A DNA stretch of 64,000 nt. It comes from Faecalibacterium prausnitzii (lineage in GTDB: Bacteria; Bacillota; Clostridia; Oscillospirales; Ruminococcaceae). Shown in pieces: positions 41,004-50,441 of this stretch. Each line of letters begins with the position of its first letter. Within the stretch, counting starts at the first letter, position 1. The DNA is taken from NCBI RefSeq assembly GCF_003287405.1, contig NZ_PRLD01000007.1:62001-126000 (forward strand), in the 5' to 3' direction. The notes under the pieces are model-generated. The model saw only the letters and a program-made list of their open reading frames with translations. It was not told the origin of the DNA and did no database searches. Both the position numbers and the translations under genes were made by a program.

Positions 41004-42236
41004 ATGAATTCAAAAAAAGAAGTGCAGCACGTATACCTTGTCGGAGCGAAGTCATTGGGGGCTTACGGAGGTTATGAGACCTTTGTCTACAAGCTCACAG
41101 AGTATCACCAGAATAAAGAAAACATCAAATATCATGTTGCCTGCAAAGCCAATGGTGACGGCTGCATGGATGAGAGCAAATTTGATGGTGTGACAAAAAT
41201 CAACGAACATGAATTTGAACTCCACAATGCCCACTGTTTCAAAATTGATGTTCCTCAGATTGGGCCTGCGCAGGCAATCTATTATGACGTTGCTGCGCTG
41301 AAAGCGTGCTGCGAGCATATCAGGAAAAATCAAATTCCGCACCCGATCGTCTACATAATGGCATGTCGTATCGGACCCTTTGCTGGTCATTTCTATAAAG
41401 AAATCCACAAGTTGGGTGGAACTGTGTACTTGAATCCAGATGGACATGAATGGATGAGAGCTAAGTGGTCCGCACCGATTCGGAAGTACTGGAAGATTTC
41501 TGAGCAGATGATGGTTAAGTACTGTGATCTTGCCATCTGTGATTCTGTGAATATCGAAAAGTATATCCATGAGTGCTATGACGGTAAAGGAATCAAGGGC
41601 AGAAATCCGAAAACGACCTTCATTGCCTACGGTGCAGATTTGACCCTCAGTAAGCTGGCTGACGATGATAAAAATCTGGTGAGCTGGTATAAGGAAAAAG
41701 GATTGACGAAGAAGGACTATTACCTTGTTGTCGGTCGTTTCGTGCCGGAGAACTCTTTTGAAGTCATGATCCGAGAGTTTATGAAGAGCAAGAGCCAGAA
41801 GGACTTTGCCATCATTACGAATGTGAATGACAAATTTTTGAATGAGTTGGAAGAAAAACTTCATTTTAAGAGCGATAGGAGAATCAAATTTGTTGGCACT
41901 GTTTATGATCAGGAACTGCTGAAGAAGATTCGAGAGAATGCCTATGCGTATTTCCATGGTCATACGGTTGGCGGTACCAATCCCTCGCTGATTGAGGCTC
42001 TCGGCAGTACGGATCTGAACCTGTTGGTTGATGTTGGTTTCAACAAGGAAGTGGCAGAGGATTGCGCTTTGTATTGGAGCCGTAAACCGGGTAGCCTTGC
42101 GAAGTTGATTGATAAGGCAGACCGAATGAGCGCAGATGAAATTGCAGAAATGGGCCGGAGAGCTAAGAAGCGTGTGGCGGAAGAGTACACGTGGGATAAG
42201 ATTTGTGGGCAATATGAAGATATATTTACAAAGTAA
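41004..42236 (+). CDS. DUF1972-containing glycosyltransferase (Cps2T/rhamnosyltransferase-like)
   Basis: A 410-residue GT-B glycosyltransferase. The N-terminal DUF1972 part begins VYLVGAKSLGAYGGYETFVYKL (residues 9-30) and is typical of enzymes that add the second sugar, often rhamnose, to the lipid-linked primer. The donor-side domain shows YYLVVGRFVPENSFEVMIREF near 245 and HGHTVGGTNPSLIEALGSTDL near 315-335. Codon use is AT-rich, unlike the preceding sugar transferase. It is the first gene of a long operon-like run with short gaps. The exact sugar cannot be told from the sequence. Confidence 0.88.
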   Translation: MNSKKEVQHVYLVGAKSLGAYGGYETFVYKLTEYHQNKENIKYHVACKANGDGCMDESKFDGVTKINEHEFELHNAHCFKIDVPQIGPAQAIYYDVAALKACCEHIRKNQIPHPIVYIMACRIGPFAGHFYKEIHKLGGTVYLNPDGHEWMRAKWSAPIRKYWKISEQMMVKYCDLAICDSVNIEKYIHECYDGKGIKGRNPKTTFIAYGADLTLSKLADDDKNLVSWYKEKGLTKKDYYLVVGRFVPENSFEVMIREFMKSKSQKDFAIITNVNDKFLNELEEKLHFKSDRRIKFVGTVYDQELLKKIRENAYAYFHGHTVGGTNPSLIEALGSTDLNLLVDVGFNKEVAEDCALYWSRKPGSLAKLIDKADRMSADEIAEMGRRAKKRVAEEYTWDKICGQYEDIFTK

Positions 42237-42257
42237 GAATACGAGGAAGTGCAGTTT

Positions 42258-42872
42258 ATGAAAATCTCAAAGCGTTACAGAGCTTTTTTGAGGAAAAGAC
42301 TAAATGCAGAAAATCGAAAAAGACTTAAAAATGAAAATTTTACGATACTATGTAATAACTGCGTAGGGGGGGTAATTCTTCACGAGTTGGGGGAACGCTT
42401 TAACTCTCCAACGGTTAACTTGTTTTTAAGTGCAGAGGACTACATTCGGTTTTTGGAAAAACTGGATTATTATTTGAGCCAGGCTCTGGTAGAGATTCAA
42501 AGCGACAAGGATTATCCTGTTGCAAAACTGGATGATCTGACAATTTATTTTATGCACTATCTGTCTTTCAGTGAAGCAAAAACAACTTGGGAAAAAAGAA
42601 CAGCAAGAATCAATAGAGATAACCTTTATGTTATTTTAGTTCAGCAAAATGGATGCACAGAAGAAATTTTAAAAAAATTTGATGAACTGCCTTATAAACA
42701 TAAGTTGGCACTGACGGCACGGCCTATGCCGGAAATTAAATGTTCATATTGTATTCCTGGTGCAGAGCAACCGAATGGTGATGTAATGGATTTGTGTAAG
42801 TACAAGGGAAAATTCACGGGTAGGCGATGGATAGATGATTATGATTATGTGGGATTTTTAAATATGAGATGA
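42258..42872 (+). CDS. DUF1919 exopolysaccharide biosynthesis protein
   Basis: A 204-residue protein of the DUF1919 family, regularly encoded in capsule clusters and possibly a modifying transferase. Conserved blocks: NFTILCNNCVGGVILHELG near residues 27-45, FNSPTVNLFLSAEDYIRFL, and FDELPYKHKLALTARP. The start at 42258 has a GAGGA site; the GTG at 42249 does not. A G7 tract at 42366-42372 encodes the two glycines of CVGG and is a possible slippage point. Gap to the next gene is 16 bp. Biochemical activity is unknown. Confidence 0.8.
   Translation: MKISKRYRAFLRKRLNAENRKRLKNENFTILCNNCVGGVILHELGERFNSPTVNLFLSAEDYIRFLEKLDYYLSQALVEIQSDKDYPVAKLDDLTIYFMHYLSFSEAKTTWEKRTARINRDNLYVILVQQNGCTEEILKKFDELPYKHKLALTARPMPEIKCSYCIPGAEQPNGDVMDLCKYKGKFTGRRWIDDYDYVGFLNMR
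42366..42372 (+). repeat. Poly-G tract (G7) inside the DUF1919 gene
   Basis: Seven consecutive G at codons 37-39, in frame. Shorter than the other three tracts of the cluster and a weaker candidate for slippage. Confidence 0.6.
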
Positions 42873-42888
42873 TGTGAGGAGAAAAACG

Positions 42889-44046
42889 GTGACGAATGAA
42901 TGTACAAAGATGAAGAAAGCGTTGATTGTGACTGCTCTGGCACGGTTTACAAAAAGCTTTTTAACGAACGATATTATTACACTTCAAAAAATGGGGTATG
43001 AAGTACACTGTGCTGCAAACATTCATCATGCTGGAGCAGAATGTATGCTAGCATATTTTGAGGAAATGAATGTTATTTTTCATCAGATCGATTTTTCGTC
43101 TAGTAAACCGTTGTCTTCTGAAACATTAAAGGCATATAAACAGATGGCAAAGTTGTTCAAAAAAGAACACTTTGATTTAATTCATTGCCATACTCCGATT
43201 GCGGGTGCAATTGCTCGATTCGCAGGAAGAAGGCAGCGAAAAGCAGGAAGTATTGTAATATACACCACACATGGATTCTATTTTCACAAGCACTCTAGCA
43301 AGAAAACATGGATCGTTTTTCATACCATTGAAGATATGATGTCAAGATATTGTGATGCCATCATTACCATTAACAGAGAAGATTACGAGAATGCAAAGAA
43401 ATTACATTGTAGAAAAGTTTTTTATATTCCAGGAGTTGGTGTGGATACAAAGCGTTTTCGTGATATAGATATAGATCGTTCGGCGTATAGAAAGATGTTG
43501 GGTATTAGAGACAATCAGCTGTTAGTACTGGCCGTGGGCGAACTCTCCCACAGAAAAAATCATCAGATTGTTGTTAAGGCACTTGCTAAGGCTCAAATAC
43601 CGGGTGCAGTTTTTATGGTTTGTGGCAATGCTATGACAAGTGCAAATACAAAAGAAGAATTAGAACAACTTGCCAAAGAAGTTGGTATTGATTTGAGGCT
43701 TATGGGACTTCGCGATGATATTCCGCAGATTTGTAAATGTGCAGATATCGGTGTTATGCCATCAACGAGAGAAGGACTTGGTCTTTCTGGTATTGAAATG
43801 CTGGCTGCAGGTCTTCCCGTGATAGCATCTAATGTGCATGGTATTGTGGACTATATTACGGATGACGTTGATGGCTATTTGTGCGACCCATTTGATGAAA
43901 ATGCATTTGCAAAAGCTATTAGTAAGCTGGCTGACGAAAACCTGCGTAAATCTATGATTGAAAATTGTGAGAAAGCAGCAGAACCATTTGATGTTGAACA
44001 TTCTAAAAAAGCGATGCAAGACATCTATTTTGAAATGCTGAATTGA
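42889..44046 (+). CDS. Glycosyltransferase family 4
   Basis: A 385-residue GT-B enzyme. The N-terminal acceptor domain includes CAANIHHAGAE, DLIHCHTPIAGAIARFAGRR and a TTHGFYFHKHSS segment; the donor domain has VLAVGELSHRKNHQIVVKAL near residue 205 and the family signature MPSTREGLGLSGIEMLAAGLPVIAS near 285-310. This layout matches EpsD/CapM-like capsule transferases. The start is GTG 42889 with GAGGAG at 7 nt; the alternative GTG at 42874 overlaps that site. AT-rich; 9 bp before the next gene. Confidence 0.88.
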   Translation: MTNECTKMKKALIVTALARFTKSFLTNDIITLQKMGYEVHCAANIHHAGAECMLAYFEEMNVIFHQIDFSSSKPLSSETLKAYKQMAKLFKKEHFDLIHCHTPIAGAIARFAGRRQRKAGSIVIYTTHGFYFHKHSSKKTWIVFHTIEDMMSRYCDAIITINREDYENAKKLHCRKVFYIPGVGVDTKRFRDIDIDRSAYRKMLGIRDNQLLVLAVGELSHRKNHQIVVKALAKAQIPGAVFMVCGNAMTSANTKEELEQLAKEVGIDLRLMGLRDDIPQICKCADIGVMPSTREGLGLSGIEMLAAGLPVIASNVHGIVDYITDDVDGYLCDPFDENAFAKAISKLADENLRKSMIENCEKAAEPFDVEHSKKAMQDIYFEMLN

Positions 44047-44055
44047 GAAAAGACG

Positions 44056-45414
44056 ATGAACATATTACATTATTCACTTGGCTTCCCTCCGTTCCGTCGA
44101 GGAGGAATGACACAGTATTGCTTGGATTTGATGATTGAACAGGCTAAAGTCGGGCATCAGGTTGGGCTTTTATGGCCGGGTAGACTATATGATCTTACTC
44201 CAAAGTCGAAAGTAAATCAAAAACAAAAATATAAGCTACAGAATGATTTGTATTGTACAAGTTATGAATTGTTAAATCCATTGCCGATACCCTTAATGGA
44301 TGGAATTCAAAATCCTGCGATGTACCTGGTTAAGAAAGAAAAAAAGGTATATACCGAATTCTTTCAAAAACACACATTTCAGGTGTTTCATATTCATACG
44401 TTTATGGGACTTCCTTCTGAACTAGTAGAAGCGGCGCATGAAGTGGGAGTTAAGACTGTATTTACTACTCATGATTATTTTCCGATATGCCCACGTTGCA
44501 ATTTATTCCATTCTGGAAAAGATTGTCAGGATGACAAAAAATGTTCCGATTGTGTAAGCTGCAATCAATATGGCTTGTCATTTAATAAAATGAGACTTTT
44601 TCAGTCAGAACTGTATAAAAGTGTTAAGGAAAGCTCTGTTATCAAGATGCTTCGTGCTAGACACAATAGGAAAATGTACGATGCAACAGAGCAGGTGATT
44701 GAATCAGAAATTATTGATGCGAAGAAGCAAAAGGAATATCAGAATTTACGCAACCGTAATATAGTTTTGCTTGAAAAAATGGACGTTGTTCATTTCAATA
44801 GCACAAATACGCTTTGTATTTATAAGAAGCGAGGATACGCCGGAGATAATGCGAAAGTAATATCAATATCCAATGGAGCAATTGCAGATCATAAAAGAAT
44901 ACGAAAAGTAGGTTCACCGGTAAGATTTGGCTATTTAGGACCTCTTACTACCCACAAGGGATATAACTTGTTTAAGAATGCATGCGATGCATTGTGGCAA
45001 AGTGGAGAACATAATTTTGAAGCCCACATTTTTGTTGAAATTAATAATCCACCGCCATATATGATATGTCACAAGCCATATTCTTACCAAGAACTTCCTA
45101 ATGTTATGGATCAATTTGATGTTTTGATCACTCCTAGTAAATGGGAAGAAACATTTGGATTCACTGTACTAGAGGCGTTGAGCTATGGAATTCCAGTAAT
45201 TGTGAGTGAAAAGGTTGGAGCAAAAGATTTGATTCTTGAGGGGAAAAACGGTTTTGTAATTGAGGGTTCTGTTCACAAGCTAAAAGATTGCTTAAAAAAA
45301 ATTATTGACAATCCGTCTATTGTCCGGCAAATGAATTCTTATACGGTGGAAAATTTCGATGTCAAAACAATGGCAGAACATGCACATGAAATTGAAAAAA
45401 TGTATAAAAAATAA
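44056..45414 (+). CDS. Glycosyltransferase family 4
   Basis: A 452-residue GT-B enzyme. It starts MNILHYSLGFPPFRRGGMTQYC, the classical acceptor-side loop, and contains TTHDYFPICPRCNLFHSGKDC, a cysteine-rich insert (C-P-R-C, D-C, C-SDC-VSC) around residues 145-175 that could bind zinc. The donor side reads RFGYLGPLTTHKGYNLF near 290 and TPSKWEETFGFTVLEALSYGIPVIVSEKVGA near 355-385. It is AT-rich and lies 9 bp after the previous gene. The linkage formed is unknown. Confidence 0.87.
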   Translation: MNILHYSLGFPPFRRGGMTQYCLDLMIEQAKVGHQVGLLWPGRLYDLTPKSKVNQKQKYKLQNDLYCTSYELLNPLPIPLMDGIQNPAMYLVKKEKKVYTEFFQKHTFQVFHIHTFMGLPSELVEAAHEVGVKTVFTTHDYFPICPRCNLFHSGKDCQDDKKCSDCVSCNQYGLSFNKMRLFQSELYKSVKESSVIKMLRARHNRKMYDATEQVIESEIIDAKKQKEYQNLRNRNIVLLEKMDVVHFNSTNTLCIYKKRGYAGDNAKVISISNGAIADHKRIRKVGSPVRFGYLGPLTTHKGYNLFKNACDALWQSGEHNFEAHIFVEINNPPPYMICHKPYSYQELPNVMDQFDVLITPSKWEETFGFTVLEALSYGIPVIVSEKVGAKDLILEGKNGFVIEGSVHKLKDCLKKIIDNPSIVRQMNSYTVENFDVKTMAEHAHEIEKMYKK

Positions 45415-45434
45415 GATTATAGTAGGAGACCAAA

Positions 45435-45965
45435 ATGTATAAAGGCGATAGAACAAGATGGCTTTCTGAAATGCGTCATCCCGAATTGGTTGCACAGTAT
45501 AGATTTGTGAGGGCAAAACGTCGTTGTGAATACTGGGCAGAAAAAAGTAAGATTGTCTATTTATGTGTCCGATTTATATACGAACACTATAAAGTGAAAT
45601 ACAATACAGATATTCCGGCTCGCTGTAAAATCGGGGGGGGGTTCAAAATACGGCATCTAGGAGGAATTGTTTTCAATCCAGGTGTTGAAGTAGGAAAAAA
45701 TGTAGATTGCCTTAATGGTGTTCTGCTTGGGCAGATTGACAGTGGTGCAAAAGCCGGTACGCCAATCATTGGAAATGATGTGTTTTTGGGCACAAACTCA
45801 ATTGTTGTAGGAAAAGTAAAAGTAGGAAATGATGTATTGATAGCTCCTGGCGCATATGTTAATTTTGATGTTCCTGACCATTCAATTGTAATCGGGAATC
45901 CGGGGAAAATAATACCGAAAGAAAATGCCACCGAGGGGTATATTGCATCACCTGTTGTAGAATAA
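45435..45965 (+). CDS. Serine acetyltransferase-like left-handed beta-helix protein
   Basis: A 176-residue acyltransferase of the CysE/LbetaH group, probably adding acetyl groups to the polysaccharide rather than to serine. After a helical N-terminus come hexapeptide turns: IGGGFKIRHLGGIVFNPGVEVGKNV, GAKAGTPIIGNDVFLGTNSIVVGKVKVGNDVLIAPGAYVNFDVPDHSIVIGNPGKII (cited in parts). A G9 tract at 45633-45641 encodes Gly67-Gly69 at the start of the helix; loss or gain of one G would remove the whole catalytic domain. In the present sequence the gene is in frame (ON). Confidence 0.86.
   Translation: MYKGDRTRWLSEMRHPELVAQYRFVRAKRRCEYWAEKSKIVYLCVRFIYEHYKVKYNTDIPARCKIGGGFKIRHLGGIVFNPGVEVGKNVDCLNGVLLGQIDSGAKAGTPIIGNDVFLGTNSIVVGKVKVGNDVLIAPGAYVNFDVPDHSIVIGNPGKIIPKENATEGYIASPVVE
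45633..45641 (+). repeat. Poly-G tract (G9) inside the acetyltransferase gene
   Basis: Nine consecutive G at codons 67-69 of 176, in an AT-rich gene. Currently in frame; a change by one base would frameshift before the catalytic helix. Confidence 0.85.
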
Positions 45966-46032
45966 ATACCAAATGAAGGATAAGCCGTATAAGTAAATAC
46001 GGTAGTCATTTGGCTTGAAGGAGAAACAGATT

Positions 46033-46974
46033 ATGCAGGGGAAAATTAGCATTATCGTTCCCGTATATAAAGTAGAAAAAGAACTGGATCGCTGTGTGCA
46101 GAGCTTGTTGAAACAGACATATAAAAATCTGGAAATCATTTTAGTTGATGATGGAAGCCCAGACCGTTGTCCAATACTTTGTGACCAGTATGCAATGGAA
46201 GATGAACGGATACGTGTAATTCACAAGAAAAATGGCGGACTTTCAGATGCGCGTAATGCTGGTTTGAATTTGGCAACAGGAGAATATGTCTTATATGTTG
46301 ATTCGGATGATTACATCGAATTGGATTCCTGTGAACGATTAATAAGTGCCACAAGTGATGGGCAAGTAGATATTGTCGTTGGAAACGCAATTATGGAGAA
46401 GCCGGATGGAAATGAGAAAATGATTCATTCTGCAACACCGGCGGGATTTATATATAGCGCAAAAGACTTTGTTGAAAAGGCAGTTTGTGAGTCTCAATGG
46501 TACGCGCCGGCATGGTTGAATATGTATAGGAGAAAATTCCTTCTTGATAACGAATTATATTTTAAAAAAGGTATTTATTTTGAGGATGTTCAAATGTTAC
46601 CGCGCGTTTTTTTGCCTGCCAAAAAAATTACATGTATAGATGAAACTTTCTATCATTATATCATTCGTGAAAATTCAATTATGACTTCGCAGAGGGATGA
46701 GAAAAAGAAAAATGACTCGGTTAAGAATTTGAAAGAATGGAAAAATCAATTTGATTTGTTAGATGATAAAGCATTACAGAAGTGTATGTATGGGATGCTT
46801 GTAAAGATGTACATACATGAATGCCAACTATATGATATACATGGTTTTGTCATTGATGGAATGGACTTTTCTTTTTGCTTTAAGAATGCATTGAACAAAA
46901 AGGAAAAAATTAAAACAGTTTTGTTTGGTAAGATGCCGAAGGCATATAGTATTTTAGCAAGATATCTTTCCTGA
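46033..46974 (+). CDS. Glycosyltransferase family 2
   Basis: A 313-residue GT-A enzyme using a nucleotide sugar. The N-terminal core is ISIIVPVYKVEKELDRCVQSLLKQTYKNLEIILVDDGSPD (cited in parts), with the acidic VDDGS near residue 40, then GGLSDARNAGLNLATGEYVLYVDSDDY containing the DSD/DxD metal site near 88-92, and YFEDVQMLPRVF near 185. I chose ATG 46033 (GGAG at 9 nt) over 46015. Most similar in layout to EpsJ/WcaA-type capsule transferases. Acceptor unknown. Confidence 0.88.
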   Translation: MQGKISIIVPVYKVEKELDRCVQSLLKQTYKNLEIILVDDGSPDRCPILCDQYAMEDERIRVIHKKNGGLSDARNAGLNLATGEYVLYVDSDDYIELDSCERLISATSDGQVDIVVGNAIMEKPDGNEKMIHSATPAGFIYSAKDFVEKAVCESQWYAPAWLNMYRRKFLLDNELYFKKGIYFEDVQMLPRVFLPAKKITCIDETFYHYIIRENSIMTSQRDEKKKNDSVKNLKEWKNQFDLLDDKALQKCMYGMLVKMYIHECQLYDIHGFVIDGMDFSFCFKNALNKKEKIKTVLFGKMPKAYSILARYLS

Positions 46975-47014
46975 AAATTCAAATTAGAAGGGAGTTCTAA
47001 AGGAGTATAAATGT

Positions 47015-48112
47015 ATGACAGTTTATATAGGACTTTTGTTATTTATTGCTATAGTAGCATTCATCAATAAGAAAACCAACTTATCGTCTAAATACTTTTT
47101 ATGGATTTCTTTCATGGCGATGACCCTTGTTCTTGGATTGCGTGGATCTACTGTCGGAGAAGATACAAAAATGTATCTATCTGTTGCGAATGCCGCATCA
47201 AGAATGTCATGGAAAGATATTTTTTCATCTTTTCCAACAACTGAATGGAACTTTATTTCTTATGGAATCTATGGTGGATATAGTGAACAGACAGAAACCA
47301 TATACATGGCATATAATAAGCTGATTATGTCTGTATTCCATAATCCACAATGGGTTCTAATTATAACTGCTGCTATTACATGCTATTTCATGATGCGATT
47401 TATTTGTAACAATGTAGAGCAGTATAGTGATTTGTATCTTGCAACGTATGTATATATGTGTGATTCCATATATATGAGTTCCTTTAATATTATGCGACAG
47501 GTTTTGGCTTTGTCAATTGCGGCGCAGGCTATTGAGGAAGTTAAACAAGAAAAGTATAAAAAAGCAATCGTGTGGGTTGCTATTGCGGCGTGTTTTCATC
47601 TGTCTGCACTATTGTTTGTGGCTGTGTTATTGATATATAAGCTGAAGGAAAAAAGAAAGTATTACAAATGGATAGTGTTAGGAGTATGTATTTTACCAGT
47701 CGCACTTCCCCTATTGACAACGATAGTTTCCAAGATTTTGCCGAAATATGTATCTTACCTCCAAACAAGTTTTTGGAGTGCAGAGGCGAAAGGTACACTT
47801 GTACTATGGGGAATTATAATAATTGCGATTCTGATTATGATAAGACGTAAAGATAATGATGAGAGAACATGGTGGCTGATTTATATGGCAACCATTTATA
47901 TTGGCGTTGAATTGATCGGAATGAGATATACGGTGATCTCTCGTGTTGCAATGTATTTCCGTATAGGATTGCCTCTCTTTTTCCCAACAATGAAAAAATA
48001 TTTTAACACAAACAGTAGACTAATATATGTTGGAGGCCTACTTTTTGTAATGACATGGTCGTTCTTAAGCTATGCAAGTTCACCGGCACGTTTGTATACT
48101 TTCGGATTTTAG
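47015..48112 (+). CDS. EpsG/Wzy-like polysaccharide polymerase
   Basis: A 365-residue integral membrane protein with about ten to eleven predicted spans. The EpsG family mark is the region GLRGSTVGEDTKMYL near residues 45-59, with an extracellular loop carrying conserved R-G-x-x-V-G-x-D-T. Later spans include SFNIMRQVLALSIAAQAIEE. Such proteins join repeat units outside the membrane in Wzy-dependent pathways. An AGGAG site lies 9 nt before ATG 47015. The presence of a second large membrane protein (48210) leaves open which one is the polymerase. Confidence 0.82.
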   Translation: MTVYIGLLLFIAIVAFINKKTNLSSKYFLWISFMAMTLVLGLRGSTVGEDTKMYLSVANAASRMSWKDIFSSFPTTEWNFISYGIYGGYSEQTETIYMAYNKLIMSVFHNPQWVLIITAAITCYFMMRFICNNVEQYSDLYLATYVYMCDSIYMSSFNIMRQVLALSIAAQAIEEVKQEKYKKAIVWVAIAACFHLSALLFVAVLLIYKLKEKRKYYKWIVLGVCILPVALPLLTTIVSKILPKYVSYLQTSFWSAEAKGTLVLWGIIIIAILIMIRRKDNDERTWWLIYMATIYIGVELIGMRYTVISRVAMYFRIGLPLFFPTMKKYFNTNSRLIYVGGLLFVMTWSFLSYASSPARLYTFGF

Positions 48113-48209
48113 AGTCATGTGATATGAGGGTGGAAAGAGTAATCTGATTTGGTAGAAGATTGAAACTACCGATGCTAATGAGTAAGGAAAGGTTTAAACG
48201 GTGTAGAAG

Positions 48210-49418
48210 GTGAAACTAGATATAAATTATTTTGCTGTTCAAATAATGTGGCTTGCCTTATTTTTGCGAATCACAGCAGTTAATGAAATCACTTGGCTTC
48301 TGATTGAGCTAATGGGCTGTCTGTTTTGTACAGGGTATGTTATTAAAAATATAAAATGTATCAATAGATCAACACTCATCTGGGGGGGGGTACTGGCGTT
48401 TTCCTATTTGATTTCTTCGGCAGTAAATAGGCAATATAATGGATTATATGTTACATTTTCAGGTGTGATTTATGCATGGAAAATGATACTGTATATTGCT
48501 GTTCCTTGGATTTCAGTAATGAAAAGAGGAAGTAGGAAGATTGCAAAAGTATCAAGGGACTGCTTGCTTCTATATTGGGTTCCGTCTGTGATAACAGTAC
48601 TGATTCAAGGAAGGAATGTTGTAGATAATGCAAACAATATATACTTTATTGGAAACAAATTTAATGTGGCTTACCTAAATGTGATATTGCTTTGTTTCAA
48701 TTTGTATCTGATGAGGCGTGATAACAACGAACGACAACGGTTTGTGCTTTCACTAAAAATACGCCATAGTAGTGTGTTGAACGGTTTATTCTATTTCCTA
48801 ATCATCTATTTGGATCTATACATGAAGGCATATACTGGATTGTTTATGATTATTTTTGTCTTACTCTTGTCTTTTATTTCAAGGCTATTCAAGTTTAAAA
48901 TAAACAGACGCTGGACAGGATTTTTGAACTTTATCAGCAGCCCGATTGTTCTTGTAGTCTCAGTTATTCTTTCGGGAATTGTGACGGTTGCACTTGATGC
49001 TATTATGAGTCTTCCCACTATTGCCACGTATCTAGGAACGATAGGTAAAACAGGAAATATTCTATCTCGAACTTTGATATACAAGAATCTGGGTGAGATT
49101 ATATCAAAAAAGCCTTGGATTGGATATGGATATGGTACAGCAGTAGTTTCACGATATTTTGGTCCTAATGCACAAAATGGATTAGCACAGGTGGCAATTC
49201 AGGCTGGCATCATTGGAGTTGTGCTGATGCTGCTTATAACATATCATTGCGGTAAAATGGGGAAGAACTCAGGAGGAAGAACAGCTCCCTTCCTATTTGG
49301 CGTGTATGCTTTCATTCTTTCGGCAACTGTTGAAATCACGCTGGGCGGCTCTTTCTTGATACTGTTAGCGTTTTATTGTGTATGTGGGTGGGAGAGAAAA
49401 GTTAAGGAGGAAACCTAA
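48210..49418 (+). CDS. O-antigen ligase/polymerase-like membrane protein
   Basis: A 402-residue protein with about ten predicted membrane helices. The long periplasmic-type loop and the segment TLIYKNLGEIISKKPWIGYGYGT near residues 285-310 resemble the Wzy_C/O-antigen ligase superfamily, where R-x-x-x-W and GxGxGT are typical. The GTG start at 48210 lacks a well-placed ribosome site, so the start is uncertain. A G9 tract at 48382-48390 (codons 58-61) sits early in the gene, so slippage would abolish the protein. It ends directly before the next ATG. Confidence 0.78.
   Translation: MKLDINYFAVQIMWLALFLRITAVNEITWLLIELMGCLFCTGYVIKNIKCINRSTLIWGGVLAFSYLISSAVNRQYNGLYVTFSGVIYAWKMILYIAVPWISVMKRGSRKIAKVSRDCLLLYWVPSVITVLIQGRNVVDNANNIYFIGNKFNVAYLNVILLCFNLYLMRRDNNERQRFVLSLKIRHSSVLNGLFYFLIIYLDLYMKAYTGLFMIIFVLLLSFISRLFKFKINRRWTGFLNFISSPIVLVVSVILSGIVTVALDAIMSLPTIATYLGTIGKTGNILSRTLIYKNLGEIISKKPWIGYGYGTAVVSRYFGPNAQNGLAQVAIQAGIIGVVLMLLITYHCGKMGKNSGGRTAPFLFGVYAFILSATVEITLGGSFLILLAFYCVCGWERKVKEET
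48382..48390 (+). repeat. Poly-G tract (G9) inside the ligase/polymerase-like gene
   Basis: Nine consecutive G around codons 58-61 of 402 (Trp-Gly-Gly-Val), in an AT-rich gene, currently in frame. Confidence 0.85.
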
Positions 49419-50393
49419 ATGAATGAACTCGTAAGCGTTATAGTTCCTATATATGGCGTAGAGGATTATCTCAGCAAATGCGTTGATTCTATCATCAACC
49501 AGGCATATAAGAATTTAGAGATTATACTGGTTGATGATGGAGGAAAAGATAAATGCCCAGAAATATGCGATGAATATGCAGGGAAAGATAGTAGGATAAA
49601 GGTGATTCATAAAGAGAATGGTGGATTGTCTGATGCCAGAAATACCGGAATCGACATTGCAAAGGGAGAATACCTTGTATTCATAGATAGTGATGACTGG
49701 GTAGAAACCACGATGGTAGAGCATTTACTGGATGCCTGTAAGAAGTACAATGTTAAACTGGCGGCCTGTGGCAGGTATATCACTGATGGAACAGTCATAA
49801 ATGGAACAGCTTACGAAGGAACTGAAGGAGTTTACTCATCGGAAGAGGCACTGAATGAGATTCTCTCTGGAAAGTCACTTGATGTTGCAGCGTGGGATAA
49901 GATTTATGTCCGGGAATTATTTGATGATATTCGTTACCCGGTAGGAGAAAACAATGAGGATATAGCAGTGTTCTATAAAATAGTGGATGCTGCTGGAAAA
50001 GTTGCTCATTGTGGAACAAATGAATACTATTATCGAAGCAGACCCGGAAGTATTACAAAACTTAAGTATAGTATCGATGCAAGAAAGGTAATAGAAAAGA
50101 ATTTGAATTCTATTGAAGCCTTTATCGCAGAGAAATACCAAGGGTGCGGAAAGGCATTTAACCGATATAAGGCTGTGAACATCTACGCACTATTGAACAA
50201 GTATATTAAGTGTAAAGGAACAGGAAAAGCACAAGAGTATGAACATTTAATGGCAGAATTTCGGAAATGTAGGCGGGATTTCTTCAGAGATGAGCAAACG
50301 CCTAAAAAAGAAAAGATGATTGCTTCTTTGATCCTCTTACATCTTTATGATCCATATTTGAGAGTGAAAGAAAAAATCAAAGGATATAAATAA
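49419..50393 (+). CDS. Glycosyltransferase family 2
   Basis: A 324-residue GT-A enzyme. VSVIVPIYGVEDYLSKCVDSII at the N-terminus, VDDGGKDKCPEICDEYAGKDSRIKVIHKENGGLSDARNTGID (cited in parts) and the metal-binding FIDSDDWVE near residue 88 define the fold; VAAWDKIYVRELFDDIRYP and ENNEDIAVFYKI near 155-185 form the acceptor side. It overlaps nothing but starts immediately after the stop of the previous gene, with AAGGAGG inside that gene, so translation is coupled. Closely related in sequence to 46033-46974. Confidence 0.88.
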   Translation: MNELVSVIVPIYGVEDYLSKCVDSIINQAYKNLEIILVDDGGKDKCPEICDEYAGKDSRIKVIHKENGGLSDARNTGIDIAKGEYLVFIDSDDWVETTMVEHLLDACKKYNVKLAACGRYITDGTVINGTAYEGTEGVYSSEEALNEILSGKSLDVAAWDKIYVRELFDDIRYPVGENNEDIAVFYKIVDAAGKVAHCGTNEYYYRSRPGSITKLKYSIDARKVIEKNLNSIEAFIAEKYQGCGKAFNRYKAVNIYALLNKYIKCKGTGKAQEYEHLMAEFRKCRRDFFRDEQTPKKEKMIASLILLHLYDPYLRVKEKIKGYK

Positions 50394-50441
50394 CATAAGG
50401 ACGAGGCAAGTTTTGGGTGTTAGAGAGGTGGCTGAAAGTCG